64,000 bases of DNA from positions 74,714,488 to 74,778,487 of the forward strand of contig CM022297.1 in assembly GCA_011799875.1 (NCBI GenBank), in the 5' to 3' direction. The number at the start of each line of letters is the position of its first letter. Within the stretch, counting starts at the first letter, position 1. Under the pieces are notes generated by a model that was not told the DNA's origin, ran no database searches, and was given only the letters and a program-made list of their open reading frames with translations. The translations under genes and the position numbers were made by a program. This document shows positions 21,691-33,671 of this stretch, one piece after another. The DNA comes from Thinopyrum elongatum. Taxonomy: Eukaryota > Streptophyta > Magnoliopsida > Poales > Poaceae.

Positions 21691-23693
21691 TCTAGTACAA
21701 ATGTCGGTGCCATGCACCAGGCAAAAAATTAAATATAACCTGCTCCATGTGCTATTATACAACACTTTTTTAATCCAATTGTTGCAAACATTAGAAAGAA
21801 GGTTACAATGAGTACTTCTTTTTGGACTTTGTAATTTGGACGTACCCTGACAATGTTTGTCATGACCTATTTCAGCTCATCATTTTCATTCCATCCTATT
21901 AAAAATTATCAATTTTATTTTTTATTGTTCAGTAAAACACGATTATTTTTTTACTTTGAGTAGTTGTTTTTATTTTTTTCGAGAATATTTTTTAAAATGG
22001 AATTATTTTTATGGTGACGGACATTTTTTTGAATATTATATTTCATGTCTTATTTATTTTGCACTATGTTTTGTGTTTGGTCCATTGAGAGTGGATGTGT
22101 TATTTTGGTAGCAGCTAGCTCAGAGTCGTTTGCTCAAAAAAAAAAGCTAGTTCAGAGTGGTCGCTCTGCCTCTTGCTTAGTCCACCGCTTCAGACACCTG
22201 CACATTTATCCAACAATCAGAGGGAGAAAAAAAAACCGTCGTCTCTTACCTCTCCCTACTCAGCTTCTAATCCCCATTCTCCAACCATGGCGGGCGCTCA
22301 CCTTCTCGCCCCTCCCCCTTCACCTCCGAGCGCCTCACCCAGCGGTTCCTCAACAGCCCGCAGCTGTCGCTTCCGCTTCTCTCCTCCTGTCTCCCCCCTT
22401 GCTGCCGTCCGCCGCCAACCGGACCTGGATGGACGAGCACCTCCTCAAGGCCAAGCAGGCGTGGTGCTCCGGCAGTCTGGCCTCCTCGGCGTCGATGCAG
22501 TCTGCATCCATCCAGTACTGCATCCACCAAGGTATTCATCTAATTAGTTCTATGTCTTCTGAAATCTGACTGGTTTTTCTTCCTTCACATCTAATTAGTT
22601 TCACATGGATTTGTATGTTGCAGAGTTATAAAGAACAAAGGAAGATTCCTGTGCTTGGAGTTGAGTCATATAAATGTTCAGATTTTTAAAGACATGTAGG
22701 TTTCCTTTGGTCAAGTATGTTGTTGCTGTAGGATAACTTCGTATGACCACTGTCTTAAACATTCAGTTAAAAACAAACAAGCAGATCCTGTCAATTTTTT
22801 TTAAAAGCATAGGGCTACAATAACCTGCAACAAAGTTAATATCTGCTTGCAAAACTATGTGGTTTCCTTTAGTCAAGTATGTTGTCGCTGGAATTTGCCC
22901 CGAATTGCGTACTTATAACCAATGATGCATATAGTCTTGTGTATTAATGCCTTGAAATTGCCCTGTATCGCCCCTCTTCTCCTCTTTGTGCCGCTGCCCC
23001 TTGTTCGGTTTGGTTCGATTTGCTTTTCTTCCCATTTCCCTAGTGTGGTTTCCTCATGTAGGTGCTGCCGCGTGATGTGCACCGGGGATAAGGAAAAAAA
23101 GAGAAGGCTGTTCAGGTGATGAGGAAACCAAATGGGACGCGGGGCTAGGCCTCAATGAATTCAAAAAAGCTCAAAGGTATGCTGTTTATTCCTCTGTTGT
23201 TTGAGATAGATTTGTGAATTTCCAGTGCTAGTATGTGAAGAACACTCTACATTTTGAGGTTCAGAGCACTTGTTTGCACTTGGCTCGCACCATGTGGTGG
23301 TGATTGTGGTTGCCTACATTCAGCCAGTGTGTGAGTCTTGCTGTAGTGAGTAATTGGATTGAGTTCTGGAGCAATATGCAACTGTAGGAACAGGCTTCAT
23401 TCTGCTCGTATGTGAGTCTCAATGCTGGCGTTGGTTTCTGAGTTCATGAAGCTAGCTAGCTGTTATGACTATTATCTCCTGGTCTGATTTGTTTAGTCTC
23501 AGTTCTGGCGTTGGTTTCAAAATGACCAGTGCGCACTTGCAGTTGCGCAGTACGGCCTCGGCTACAATTCTCTGTATGTCATGCGGTTATTCCTTGGCGT
23601 CTCACATTTCGTTCTGTTGATTTGTTGCAGATATTGCGTAGGAGGTTGAGGGACATGAGGGCCGGCGGTGAGCTTAAAGCTCTGTTGCTATTC
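21691..23693 (+). other. Gene-fragment-like DNA with exon-like segments
   Basis: GC-rich exon-like block 22285-22533 with an ATG at 22287 and a possible donor CACCAAG/GTATTC. A second exon-like segment at 23115-23176 (acceptor TTCAG, donor AAAG/GTATGC) encodes DEETKWDAGLGLNEFKKAQ. A third starts after TTGCAG near 23632 and encodes LRRRLRDMRAGGELKALLL before the gypsy insertion. Reading phases do not join into one protein, and I do not recognise the source gene or genes. This is the look of captured fragments in a transposon or of a decayed gene. Confidence 0.35.
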
Positions 23694-23698
23694 AACGG

Positions 23699-24047
23699 TG
23701 TTATGACCGGCATACACTATAGCCGGAGAAGGCCTCATGGCGCAGGCAGTTAGGGGCCCAGCCCAAGTTATCTTATCGTGTTAGGGGCTTAGCCCAATTA
23801 TATTATTAGGAGGATTATATAAACTCACGTAAGGACCCGTTTTAAGATTAAGCAGAAGCAATCATATTTGCTCGGCTTCCTGAAGGGAGCCGGGAGACCT
23901 AACCCTAGCCGCCGCCCCTGCGCCCTCTGTCTCTCTCGTGCGCGACGACGGTGCCCCAGCGCTGCCGGCCTCGCCTTCCTCCACGCCAACCCTCCTTCCA
24001 CCCCTATAACCTGAGAGCTCGTCCTGGTAGGGACCTGGTTCCTATCA
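23699..24047 (+). repeat. 5' LTR of the Reina-like element
   Basis: 349 bp, TGTTATGACCGG to CCTATCA, homologous to 30488-30887. In place of the long (CT)n of the 3' LTR it has only a short CTCTGTCTCTCTCGTG stretch. Confidence 0.9.
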
Positions 24048-24049
24048 AT

Positions 24050-24061
24050 CTGGTATCAGGT
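24050..24061 (+). promoter_or_regulatory. Primer-binding site of the Reina-like element
   Basis: CTGGTATCAGGT, two bases after the 5' LTR, matches the usual plant complement of the initiator tRNA-Met 3' end (TGGTATCAG...) over its first bases. Confidence 0.75.
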
Positions 24062-24076
24062 GTCTCAGGCTCGATC

Positions 24077-26015
24077 ATGTCTGCGCCGCCGCCCACCCCC
24101 TCCCTCCCGCTGCCGACCGCCTCTTCGTCGCCGATGACCACCGCGGCCGGTACGCAGTCCCTCACCGGGCCGCTCTCCTCCGCCGCCGGGACATCACCCG
24201 TGGTCCTTCCCACCGTCTTCATCCCGGAGGAGATGTCATCGGCGCTCCGCGACCTCACCCAGGCGGTCCAGGGCATCCGCCTCTTACTCGCGGGGCCCTA
24301 CGGGCCGTAGCCGGCCGCTCCTATTGCCGCCACCACGGGGCCGCCGCAGCTCCCGTGGCAGCCGCCACCACCGGCGACCTCCGTCGCCCCCGGCTTGCCG
24401 CTGCCGCTGCAGCTGCCGCCGCCGCAACCAGCCACCTCCGGACCGACCCTCCCGATGACGGCGCCCGGGGTGCCCATCCACCAGGTGCGGTGCCCCCCAT
24501 CGTTGTCTCCGTTACCGGCCTGGCTGGCCGGGTCCTCCCCACCGGTCTACATGATGGCCCCGGGTCAGCCGCACGTTCCGTCTCCGCCGGCGCCGCCTCT
24601 GCAGTTCGGCGGACCCTCGAGCTCCGCCGGCCCCTACGACGGCGTGGACGGGGCCCTGTTCCCAGGGGGGTCCTTGTTGCCCACCTACTCAGCGCCATCC
24701 TCCTCACTGCTCCGCGCCGACGAGGCATACCCCCCCCCCGTCGGCCACGGCCACACGTCGCCGCGCTTCTCCAAGCTCGAGTTCGCCACCTACGACGGCA
24801 CCGAGGATCCCCTGAATTGGCTCAATCAGTGTACCAGTTTTTCAAGGGACAACGCACGCTAGCGTCCGACCACACTTGGCTCGCCTCCTATCACCTCCGG
24901 GGTGCAGCGCAGACGTGGTATTACGCCCTCGAACAGGACGAGGGCGGCATGCCTCCGTGGGAGCGCTTCCGCGAGCTATGCCTCTTGCGGTTCGGGCCGC
25001 AGATTCGCGGGAGCCGCCTGGCGGAGCTTGGGCGTTTGCCTTTCACTTCCACGGTGCAAGACTTCGCCGACCGCTTCTAGGCCCTGGCTTGCCACGCACC
25101 CGGCGTCATGGCTCGCCAGCGGGCCGAGCTGTTTGTTGGCGGGCTACCGGATCATATCCGCGTGGACGTGGAGATGCGCGGGCCACAGGACCTCCAGACG
25201 GGCATGTATTACGCCCGCGCCTTCGAGCGATTCGCGGTGGCCATGCAGCAGGCACTTCCATCCCGGGGCGCCCGTCAGCCTCCCCGGCCGCCACCGACGC
25301 CACCTGCACTGGGGCGTCCTGCCCAGGCTCCTGCGGCGCCCAACGCCCCGGCTGCACCACGCCCGTTCCGTCGGCTCACCCCGGCCGAACAGCTCGAGCG
25401 TCGTCGTCAGGGGTTGTGCTACAACTGCGACGAGCCCTACGTGCCGGGCCACATTTACCTGCAGCTCTTCTACTTGGAGGCTGCAGACTACGTCGAGGAG
25501 GATATCGCCGCCGAGGGGCTTGACGCCCCGCCCGCCCCAGTTGCCACGGAGGTCGCGCCGGCCCCCGCTCCGGCGACTGCACTCGTGGTCTCCCTCCATG
25601 CCCTCGCGGGTATACGAGCGGAGAAGACTATGCTGCTGCCGGTGACGATCAACGACGAGTGCCTCCTGGCCCTGCTGGATACGGGCTCCACCCATAACTT
25701 TCTGCCCGCGTCGACCATGCGCCGCCTGGCGCTCCAGCCGACCAGCGGGGAGCACCTACGGGTTACCGTCGCAAACGATGACCGCCTCCACTGTCACGGG
25801 ATTGCACGGCATGTCCCCATCAGCGTCGGCGACGAGCACTTCACCATCACGTGCGTCGGCATCGACTTGGGCTGCTTCGACTTCATCCTCTGCGTCGACT
25901 TTTTGCGGACCTTGGGTCCCATCCTCTGGGACTTCGACGCTATGACGATGGTCTTCTGGCGCATGGGTCGCCGCGTCCGGTGGGAGGGCGCGAGTGGCCC
26001 TTCATCAGCGGCGCC
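24077..26015 (+). pseudogene. gag and protease part of the Reina-like polyprotein
   Basis: ATG at 24077 opens a Pro/Ser-rich leader with a TAG at 24308-24310. The frame continues through a long Pro-rich linker to LEFATYDGTEDPLNWLNQC, then shifts by 1 nt near 24835. The gag core follows (TLASDHTWLASYHLRGAAQ, then RFRELCLLRFGP), with a TAG at 25078-25080. The zinc knuckle is damaged: CYNCDEPYVPGH lacks the final Cys of CCHC. The aspartic protease follows with its active-site motif LLDTGSTHNFLP (residue Asp of DTG near base 25679). The solo LTR interrupts just after the protease. Gag would form the particle and protease would mature the polyprotein. Confidence 0.75.
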
Positions 26016-27597
26016 TGATACGTCTCCAACGTATCTATAATTTTTGATTGTTCCATGCTGTTATATTATCATTCTTGGATGTTTTACAATCATTTTATAG
26101 TAACTTTATATCATTTTTTGGGACTAACCTGTTGACATAGTGCCCAGTGCCAGTTGCTGTTTTTTGCTTATTTTTTACTTCGCAGGAAATAAATACCAAA
26201 CGGAGTCCAAACACAACGAAACTTTTTGGTGATTTTTTCTGGACCAGTAGACACAAGTTAGGCCAAGAAAGTACCTGAGGGGGGCTCTGAGGGGAGCACA
26301 ACCCACCAGGGCGCGCCTAGGTGGGTTGTGCCCACCTCGGCCATCTCCCGCACCGCCTCTTTGCTCTATAAATACCCCAATATTCCAGAAACCCTAGGGG
26401 AGTCGACGAAAATCAATTCCAGCCGCCGCAAGTTCCAGAAACCACAGATCCAATCTAGACAACATCACGGAGGAGTTCATCATCCTCATTGGTGCCTCTC
26501 CGATGATGCGTGAGTAGTTCCTTGTAGACCTACAGGTCCGTGGTCAGTAGCTAGATGGCTTCCTCTCTCTCTTTTGATTCTCAATACAATGGTCTCTTGG
26601 AGATCTATTTGATGTAACTCTTTTTGCGGTGTGTTTGTTGGGATCCGATGAACTTTGAATTTATGATCAGATCTATGTTTTTATCCATGAAAGTTATTTG
26701 AGTCTTTTGATCTCTTATATGCATGAATACTTATAGCCTCGTATTTCTTCTTCGAATCTTTGGTTTAGTTAGGCCAACTAGATCAATTTTTCTTGCCATG
26801 AGAAGAGGTGCTTTGTGATGGGTTCGATCTTACGGAGCTTGATCCCAGTTACAGAAGGGGAACCAACACGTATGTATCGTTGCTATTAAGGATAACAAGA
26901 TGGGGTCTATTTCTACATAAATAGATCTTGTCTACATCATGTCATCGTTCTTATTGCATTACTCCGTTTCTCCATGAACTTAATACACTAGATGCATGCT
27001 GGATAGCGGTCGATGTGTGGAGTAATAGTAGTAGATGCAGGCAGGAGTCGGTCTACTAATCTTGGACGTGATGCCTATATAATGATCATTGTCTGGATAT
27101 CGTCATAATTATTTGAAGTTCTACCAATTGCCCAACAGTAATTTGTTTACCCACTGTATGCTATTTTTCTCGAGAGAAGTCACTAGTGAAATCTACGGCC
27201 CCCGGGTCTATTTTCTCATCATATATTTTCAGATCTATTTTGCTATTTGCCTTTTTATTTATTTGCCACTTTTATTTCAAATCTATATTTCTAAAAACCC
27301 AAAAATATTTTGCTTCACTTTATTTTATTCGCGATCTATTTATCCAATCTACTACAATTTATCTCCGGCCACGTGCCAATTTCTGGCGCCGTTACCCGAA
27401 AGGGATTGACAACCCCTTTAATACGTCGGGTTGCAAGTATTTGTTATTTGTATGCATGTGCTGTTTACGTAGTGTTGCTTGGTTCTCCTACTAGTTCGAT
27501 AACCTTGGTCTCATCACTGAGGGAAATACCTACCGTTGCTGTGCTGCATCATCCCTTCCTCTTTGGGGAAATACCGACGTAGTTCAAGCCAACATCA
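26016..27597 (+). mobile_element. Solo LTR (1.58 kb) nested in the Reina-like element
   Basis: Begins TGATACGTCTCC and ends CAAGCCAACATCA, with exact 5-bp TSDs GCGCC at 26011-26015 and 27598-27602. The sequence is a high-copy Triticeae LTR type I recognise but will not name. It contains no internal region or ORF. LTR plus TSD is 1587 bp, a multiple of three, so the host polyprotein stays in one frame on either side. Confidence 0.88.
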
Positions 27598-30542
27598 GCG
27601 CCTCATACACAGCTGACGGTGGCCGCCGCCGAGCCCGAGCAGCCCCTGTTGGCTCATCTCTTACAGCAGCACAGCGACCTCTTCGACGAGCCCCAGGGCC
27701 TTCCGCCAGCCCGGGTCTACGACCACCGCATTCACCTACTCCCTGGCACAGCTCCCGTGGCGGTCCGCCCGTACCGCCACCCGCAGCTGCAGAAGGATGA
27801 GCTGGAGCGACAGTGCGCGGTCATGCTTGCCCTGGGCATCATCCGGATCTCGACCTCACCGTTTTCAGCGCCGGTTCTGCTCGTTCGCAAGGCGGACGGC
27901 ACGTGGCGCTTCTGCATCGACTATCGTGCTCTTAACGCCAAGACGCTCAAGGACAAATTTCTCATTCCGGTTGTGGATGAGCTCCTGGACGAGCTACACG
28001 GGGCACGCTTCTTCACCAAGCTCGACCTCCGTTCAGGATATCACCAGGTGCGAATGCACACGAATGATGTCGCGAAGATGGCCTTCCGCACTCATCACGG
28101 CCACTTCGAGTTCTTGGTGATGCCCTTTGGCCTCTCCAATGCGCCGGCGACATTTCAGGCTTTGATGAACGATGTCCTCCGCCCCTACTTGCGCCGGTTT
28201 GTGCTTGTTTTCTTTGATGACATTCTTATCTACAGCTCATCATGGGCGGAGCATCTACAACACGTGGCCATTGTCTTCAACGAGCTTCGAGCGCACCATC
28301 TGCACCTCAAGCGCTCGAAGTGCTCGTTCGGCACGACATCGGTCGCCTACCTCGGCCACGTCATCTCGGCGGAGGGTGTCGCTATGGATGCCGACAAGGT
28401 GGCGGCTGTCGCGGCGTGGCCAACGCCGCACTCGCCGCGGGCCCTCCGCAGCTTCCTCGGCCTTGTGGGCTACTACCGGAAGTTCATCCGGGAGTTTGGC
28501 CTCATCGCGGCTCTCCTCACGCGCCTGCTCTGCTGCGACGCCTTCTCTGGGGATACTGAGGCGACTGAGGCGTTCGCGACCCTCAAGCAGGCTCTCACTA
28601 TGGGGCCGGTCCTCCAGATGCCTGACTTCGACAAGCTCTTCGTGGTGGACTGTGACGCCTCAGGCGTGGGGTTTGGCGCCGTCCTACATCAGGGCGACGG
28701 GCCACTCGCGTTCTTCAGCAGGCCCTTCGCCGCGCGCCACCACAAGCTCGGGGCCTATGAGCGGGAGCTCATCGGATTTGTGCAGGCGGTGCACCACTGG
28801 AGGCCGTATCTATGGGGGCGGTCATTCCGTATCCGCACAGACCACTACAGCCTCAAATTTTGGTTGGACCAACGCCTCTCTACCGTGCCGCAGCATCAGT
28901 GGATCAGCAAGCTCTTTGGGTTTGACTTCACCGTTGAGTACCGTCCGGGTCGCCTCAACACCGTGGCGGACGCGCTGTCCCGCCGCGACACCGACCTCGA
29001 CACGGACACCGTCGACTCCACGGGGGCGGCCCTCTGCGTCCGCTCGGGCCCCTCCTTCGCCTTCATCGACGACATCCGCCGAGCCACCGCTAGCGCCACC
29101 GACGCGCAGCTCCTCCGTCAGCGCCTCGCGGACGGCGATCTGGAGGAGCCATGGCAGCTGGCCGACCGCTGCTCCTGCACGGGTGCCGGCTCTTCGTGCC
29201 GGATAATGGCGACCTCCGTCACCAGGCCCTGCTGCTGGCCCACGCGGCCGGCCACGAGGGCGTGCAGAAGACCCTCCATCATCTCCGCACAGATTTCTAC
29301 ATCCCCGGCGATCGTGCACTGGTGCGCGACTAGGTGCGGTCTTGCGTGACGTGCCAGCGCAACAAGACGGAGACACTGCAGCCGGCGGGGCTGCTACATC
29401 CCCTTGAGGTGCCCTCTCAGGTCTGGGCCGACATCTCCATGGACTTCATCGAGGGCCTCCCCAAGGTGGGCGGCAAGTCCGTCATCCTTACGGTGGTCGA
29501 CCGCTTCTCCAAGTACGCGCACTTCATCGCGCTCGGCCATCCCTACACCGCCACCTCCATTGCGCGGGCCTTTTTCGATGGCATCGTCCGCCTCCACGGG
29601 TTTCCGTCCTCGATCGTCAGCGACCACGACCCGGTGTTCACGGGACATGTCTGGCGTGATCTGTTCTAGATGGCAGGCGTGAAGCTCCGCCTTAGTACGG
29701 CTTTCCACCCCTAGACGAACGGCCAATTCGAGGTGGTCAACAAGGTGATTGCCATGTACTTACATTGTGTTACAGGTGATCGCCCACGTGCATGGGTTGA
29801 CTGGCTCTCTTGGGCGGAGTACTGCTACAACACATCCTACCACTCCGCCCTGCGTGCCACCCCCTTCGAGGTGGTCTACGGTCGTCCTCCGCCACCCATC
29901 TTGCCATTCCAGCCGGACACGGCCCGGACCGAGGCGGCGGCCGAGCTTCTCCGAGGCAGGGATGAGATCCTTGCCGAGGTGCGCCAGCGTCTCCTCCAGG
30001 CCCAGCAGCTGTCCAAGAAGTACAATGATGCCTACCACAGCGAGGCGGAGTTCGCGGTGGGCGACTGGGTGTGGCTGCGCCTACTCCACCGCTCTACGCA
30101 GTCACTAGACCCGCGCGCTAAGCGCAAGCTGGGTCCCCGCTATGCTGGGCCGTTTCAGGTGTTGGAGCGCACTGGAAACGTCGCCTACCGCCTTCAGCTG
30201 CCACCGGGCGCTCGCATCCATGACGTTTTCCATGTGGGCTTGTTGAAGCCTTTCCGCGGCGAGCCACCGGCGGCCACGCCGGATCTTCCTCCGACCTCCG
30301 AGGGCCGTCTACTTCCCGGTCCAGCGAAGGTTTTGAAGGCCCAGCAGAGCCGGGGTGCGTGGCGCTTGCTGATTCAGTGGCAGGGACTTCCGGGGGAGGA
30401 CGCCACTTGGGAGCACCTCGACGAGTTCCGCAAGCACTTTCCCGACTTTCAGCTCGAGGACGAGCTGTTTGCGCAGGCGGGGAGAGATGTTATGACCGGC
30501 ATACACTATAGCCGGAGAAGGCCTCATGGCGCAGGCAGTTAG
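27598..30542 (+). pseudogene. pol of the Reina-like element: RT, RNase H, integrase, chromodomain
   Basis: Reverse transcriptase is intact to the eye: the FFTKLDLRSGYHQVRM region, VMPFGLSNAPATFQ, and VLVFFDDILIYS carrying the catalytic Asp pair. RNase H follows (VVDCDASGVGFGAVLHQ, then RTDHYSLKFW). A 1-nt frameshift near 29155 precedes the integrase zinc finger (HAAGHEG...CVTCQRNK). The integrase core shows SMDFIEGLP, SDHDPVF and NGQFEVVNK, so the D, D and E are present. In-frame TAG codons stand at 29331, 29667 and 29712. The chromodomain (WRLLIQWQGLPGEDATWEHL) is at about 30360-30430. The frame runs into the 3' LTR and stops at 30540-30542. Confidence 0.85.
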
Positions 30543-30710
30543 GGGCCCAGCCCAAGTTATCTTATCGTGTAGGGGCTTAGCCCAATTATATTATTAGGAG
30601 GATTATATAAACTCATGTACGGACCCGTTTTGAGATTAAGCAGAAGCAATCATACTTGCTCGGCTTCCTGAAGGGAGCCGGGAGACCTAACCCTAGCCGC
30701 CGCCCCTGCG

Positions 30711-30783
<73 letters not shown>

Positions 30784-30887
30784 GATGATGGCGCCCCAGC
30801 GCCGCCGGCCTCGCCTTCCTCCACGCCAACCCTCCTTCCACCCCTATAACCTGAGAGCTCGTCCTGGTAGGGACCCGGTTCCTATCA
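30488..30887 (+). repeat. 3' LTR of the Reina-like element
   Basis: 400 bp, homologous to 23699-24047. The length difference comes almost entirely from a (CT)n expansion at 30713-30781. Confidence 0.9.
30713..30781. repeat. (CT)n microsatellite in the 3' LTR
   Basis: About 34 uninterrupted CT units. The same site in the 5' LTR (near 23926-23940) has only a few interrupted units. Confidence 0.95.
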
Positions 30888-30892
30888 AAGGG

Positions 30893-31746
30893 TCTTAGAA
30901 ATCTCTTCAAATAAACAGATGAGGTATATGTTCTGCCCCCCTCGATATGCTTAGCAGAATAGTAAATTTGTGAGATCTTACTGTGTTAATGGGAAACCTT
31001 AGTTAACTCATCAGGCCGCTAATAGATGGATGGTGAATTTGCTTTAATGTGGCATGATATTTTATATATAGGCAGTTATGACTTGTTTTTCCATTTCTGA
31101 ATTATCCACCACGTAGGGAATCGGACTATGCCACGCCCGCTGGCCCTTCCCTTCCTTCCACCTCTCCCTCTTGCGCCCCTTCTCCTCCGTACTGTACCTC
31201 CTCCGTCTACCGGCGCCCATGGTCAGCACAACAGTTAAAATTCTTCTTCTCAATGTTTTAATGCCTGTATATTTTTTAGTTTTGTTTCTTTGGTAGTGTT
31301 GCTGCTTCACAGTTGAACTATATGTGTAATAACTATCGGTAGTCTAGGTTTGAGCATTAGAATCGTTTTAGAATCAGTTAATTTTTTAATTTGATCTGAT
31401 CCTGTTTTCCTATTGTCTAATCTTGGAGTAAGTTTCTCTTGAATATATGTGATCTGTTTTGTCACTTTGTGGAACTCTTTAATCTCTTTGGTTAATATAA
31501 ACATGGTGGTGCAATCATGATTGAAATCACATCAACAGAAAGTCTACGCGCAATTATTATTGGAATTACCTTTACACTTGTTTCACAATACATGGCAATC
31601 TTGCGGCTACTCCTGAACCCAAAACCGGCCATCCACTTGATTACCTGTATCAAACCATGGTAGGAAGTTGTTGATTTCGTCGAAAGCAGCAATCAAATGC
31701 ATGCCTGGCTACCCCGATGAACGCCAAGGGGTTCAGAGATATGGGG
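30893..31746. other. Intron-like DNA without a recognised gene
   Basis: A/T-rich sequence with a short GC/CT-rich block at 31110-31225. A minus-strand ORF at 31492-31692 has the exon-like stretch HGLIQVIKWMAGFGF but no recognised family. It probably belongs with the fragment-like DNA on the other side of the gypsy insertion. Confidence 0.35.
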
Positions 31747-31754
31747 ACGCAGAC

Positions 31755-32673
31755 TCAACCTGGCAGTCGGGTCGGGTTTGGTCGGGTCGACCTCTACCAA
31801 ACCCATGCCCTATAAGTAAATGGGTCTACCCCTTCGCCCACGACCCTACCCATGGGCATAGGAGCAGACCCACGCCCATACCCATCGGGTAACCCGACCC
31901 AATGGGTTACCCATCGGGCGCAAGATACTATTTTCAATATAATTTACTTATTCCGCCAAAAATCTTGGGAAACGATTCTTATTGTTGCGAACAGGATTTG
32001 GCGCTATCTAATCCCAACCACACAAGCAAGCAGTGTGTAGCAGCTGTGTTTTATAGGCTCGCTGGTGGTTCCTTTCCCGTAGCTGGGCGAGGTGGTACTA
32101 AACTATACCAGTGCATGAACCAGCAACGAGTGTATTGTATGGGCCACTGGCTAAATCTTGTTGGGCCTCGATTCTTGAAACGTGGAAGAAGCGAACGTGA
32201 AGCTGGCTATTTGGTGCCTAGGTTGGGGCCGGCCGCTTCTCTTTTGCCAACGTGAAACCCATAGCCTTGGTTCCATTTGTTGGTATTGACCGGCTCATAG
32301 CCTTTCATAAACTCTGAGTGATGCCTGGGTTGGGGCTGACGGTACATAGACGCTTCACACAATGGCCTGGCCACCACTCAACTTTTCCTTTTTCTGTTTC
32401 TGTGCTATGTGTTTTGTATCTATGTACAAAATAATTAGTGCACAAAAATTAGACCACTGTATGTACGTGTATATGTCTATATGGCCCACATGTCATGCTA
32501 ATCGGGTTGCCCATCGGGTAACCCATGGGCGTAGACCTGCACCCATGCCCTACCCACCACTAATCAGGTTGCCCATGGGTCGTGCCCATGGGCGAACATG
32601 ACGACCCATACCCTACCCATTCGGGTCGGGTGCCCATGGGCACACTTGCCCATGGGTCTGATTGCCAGGTTGA
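31755..32673. mobile_element. hAT-type non-autonomous element
   Basis: Inverted ends TCAACCTGGCA(G/A)TC are flanked by the exact 8-bp TSD ACGCAGAC at 31747-31754 and 32674-32681. Subterminal regions are packed with GGGTAACCCATGGGC / CCCATGGG palindromic motifs in both orientations (31775-31920 and 32495-32660). The 919-bp element has no transposase ORF. Confidence 0.87.
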
Positions 32674-32681
32674 ACGCAGAC

Positions 32682-33662
32682 CATGCCAATCACCAGGCGC
32701 CGCTGGTGCATTCTCTGGGCAGGTGCACCCGCTTCCACTTGGGCAGTAGCTGCTTCACCCCGACGCCCACCACCGCTACGGGCTGCTGCTGCTACTGCTC
32801 TTGCTCGTCGGCGCCGCATGCTGCTGCTCGCCGAAGCCTCGTGCTGCCGGCGTCCTGGACCTGGTCGCGAGTCGCAACTCACACCATGGTCGCCACCACA
32901 AACTGCCGTGTTCCGTGAAGAACGCAACTTCAAAGCAGCAAAAGCTTCACCACCGCTGGCTCCCATGACATTGCTTTTTCTCCGGCGATTGCAACAGTGC
33001 TGCCCCGCCACTGTTGGTCATCCTCTTGGAGCCGCTTTAGCCAGGGATGGGTGTACTCCCGCCCGGCGACGTCAATGGCGATGGAGATGTCGAAAGAGTC
33101 CGAGGCGGCGAGCAGGGCGAGCGAAGAGCAGGCCGAGGCCAAGGCGGCACGGGAGTGCCAGCCATGAGGCCCGCTTCCACCTGCAAGGACTTCGCGCCGT
33201 AGCGCTGGATCCCTCTGTCTCCCGCGCCCGTCCTCCGTCGCCCGGCTCCGACGAGCTCCTGCCTAGGTCGCCCCACCGCCCCTCCTTTCTCCCTTCTTCT
33301 CTCCCTCACGGCCTCACCTCCCTGTCTTGTTTCTCCCCAGGACCCGCTGATGCCATGGATGCGCCCGGGAAGCCTCGCCGCCGGCCTTCCTCGTCGTCAC
33401 CGATGACCCCCGCCTCGCTGCCGGCCTCTGGATCCGCCTCCCAAGCACCTTCCACGCATGGATCCGGCCCCTTCAAGCTCCATCCGCCGCTGCCCTTCTG
33501 CATCGAGCCGCTTCGCCGCCCCCAGCCGCTCGTGCCGCCGCGCGTTGACTCGATCCTGAACCAGACGTATGGACTGCGGGTTGAATATACCAAACTACAG
33601 GGTCTTTTTTAAAAAAATGAAGCGTTTTCTCAGATTCACTTATAAAGGGACTGCGGGTTGCA
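32682..33662 (+). other. GC-rich gene-fragment-like region
   Basis: Continues the DNA interrupted by the hAT element; the ORF around 31668-31754 stays open across the insertion once the element is removed. A possible exon follows a good acceptor (TTGTTTCTCCCCAG at about 33328-33341): it contains an ATG at 33355, encodes MDAPGKPRRRPSSSSPMTP and ends near 33612. It is Pro/Ser-rich and I recognise no family. It may be captured host sequence. Confidence 0.3.
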
Positions 33663-33671
33663 TTACCAAAA

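Larger units (their letters stand above)
23699..30887 (+). mobile_element. Ty3/gypsy chromovirus, Reina-like, degenerate
   Basis: Bounded by short LTRs starting TGTTATGACC and ending GGTTCCTATCA, with near-matching TSDs AACGG (23694-23698) and AAGGG (30888-30892). After removing the nested solo LTR the element is about 5.6 kb. One gag-pol reading frame is followed by a C-terminal chromodomain. Small LTRs, a compact single polyprotein and a chromodomain point to the Reina lineage, by inference. It carries five in-frame TAG codons and at least two frameshifts, so it is not autonomous. Confidence 0.85.

Noticed and set aside
22287..22547. ATG ORF encoding MAGAHLLAPPPSPP as a host gene
   Set aside because: No recognised domain, all three frames open in GC-rich DNA, and the downstream exon-like segments do not join in phase. 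Kept only as gene-fragment-like DNA.
24355..25523. Several overlapping Arg/Pro/Ala-rich ORFs in the gag region
   Set aside because: Shadows of GC-rich gag; only the frame containing the gag core, zinc knuckle and protease motifs was kept.
28172..29206. 344-codon ORF overlapping the gypsy RT region
   Set aside because: Shadow frame of the real pol reading frame; Ser/Arg-rich with no motif.
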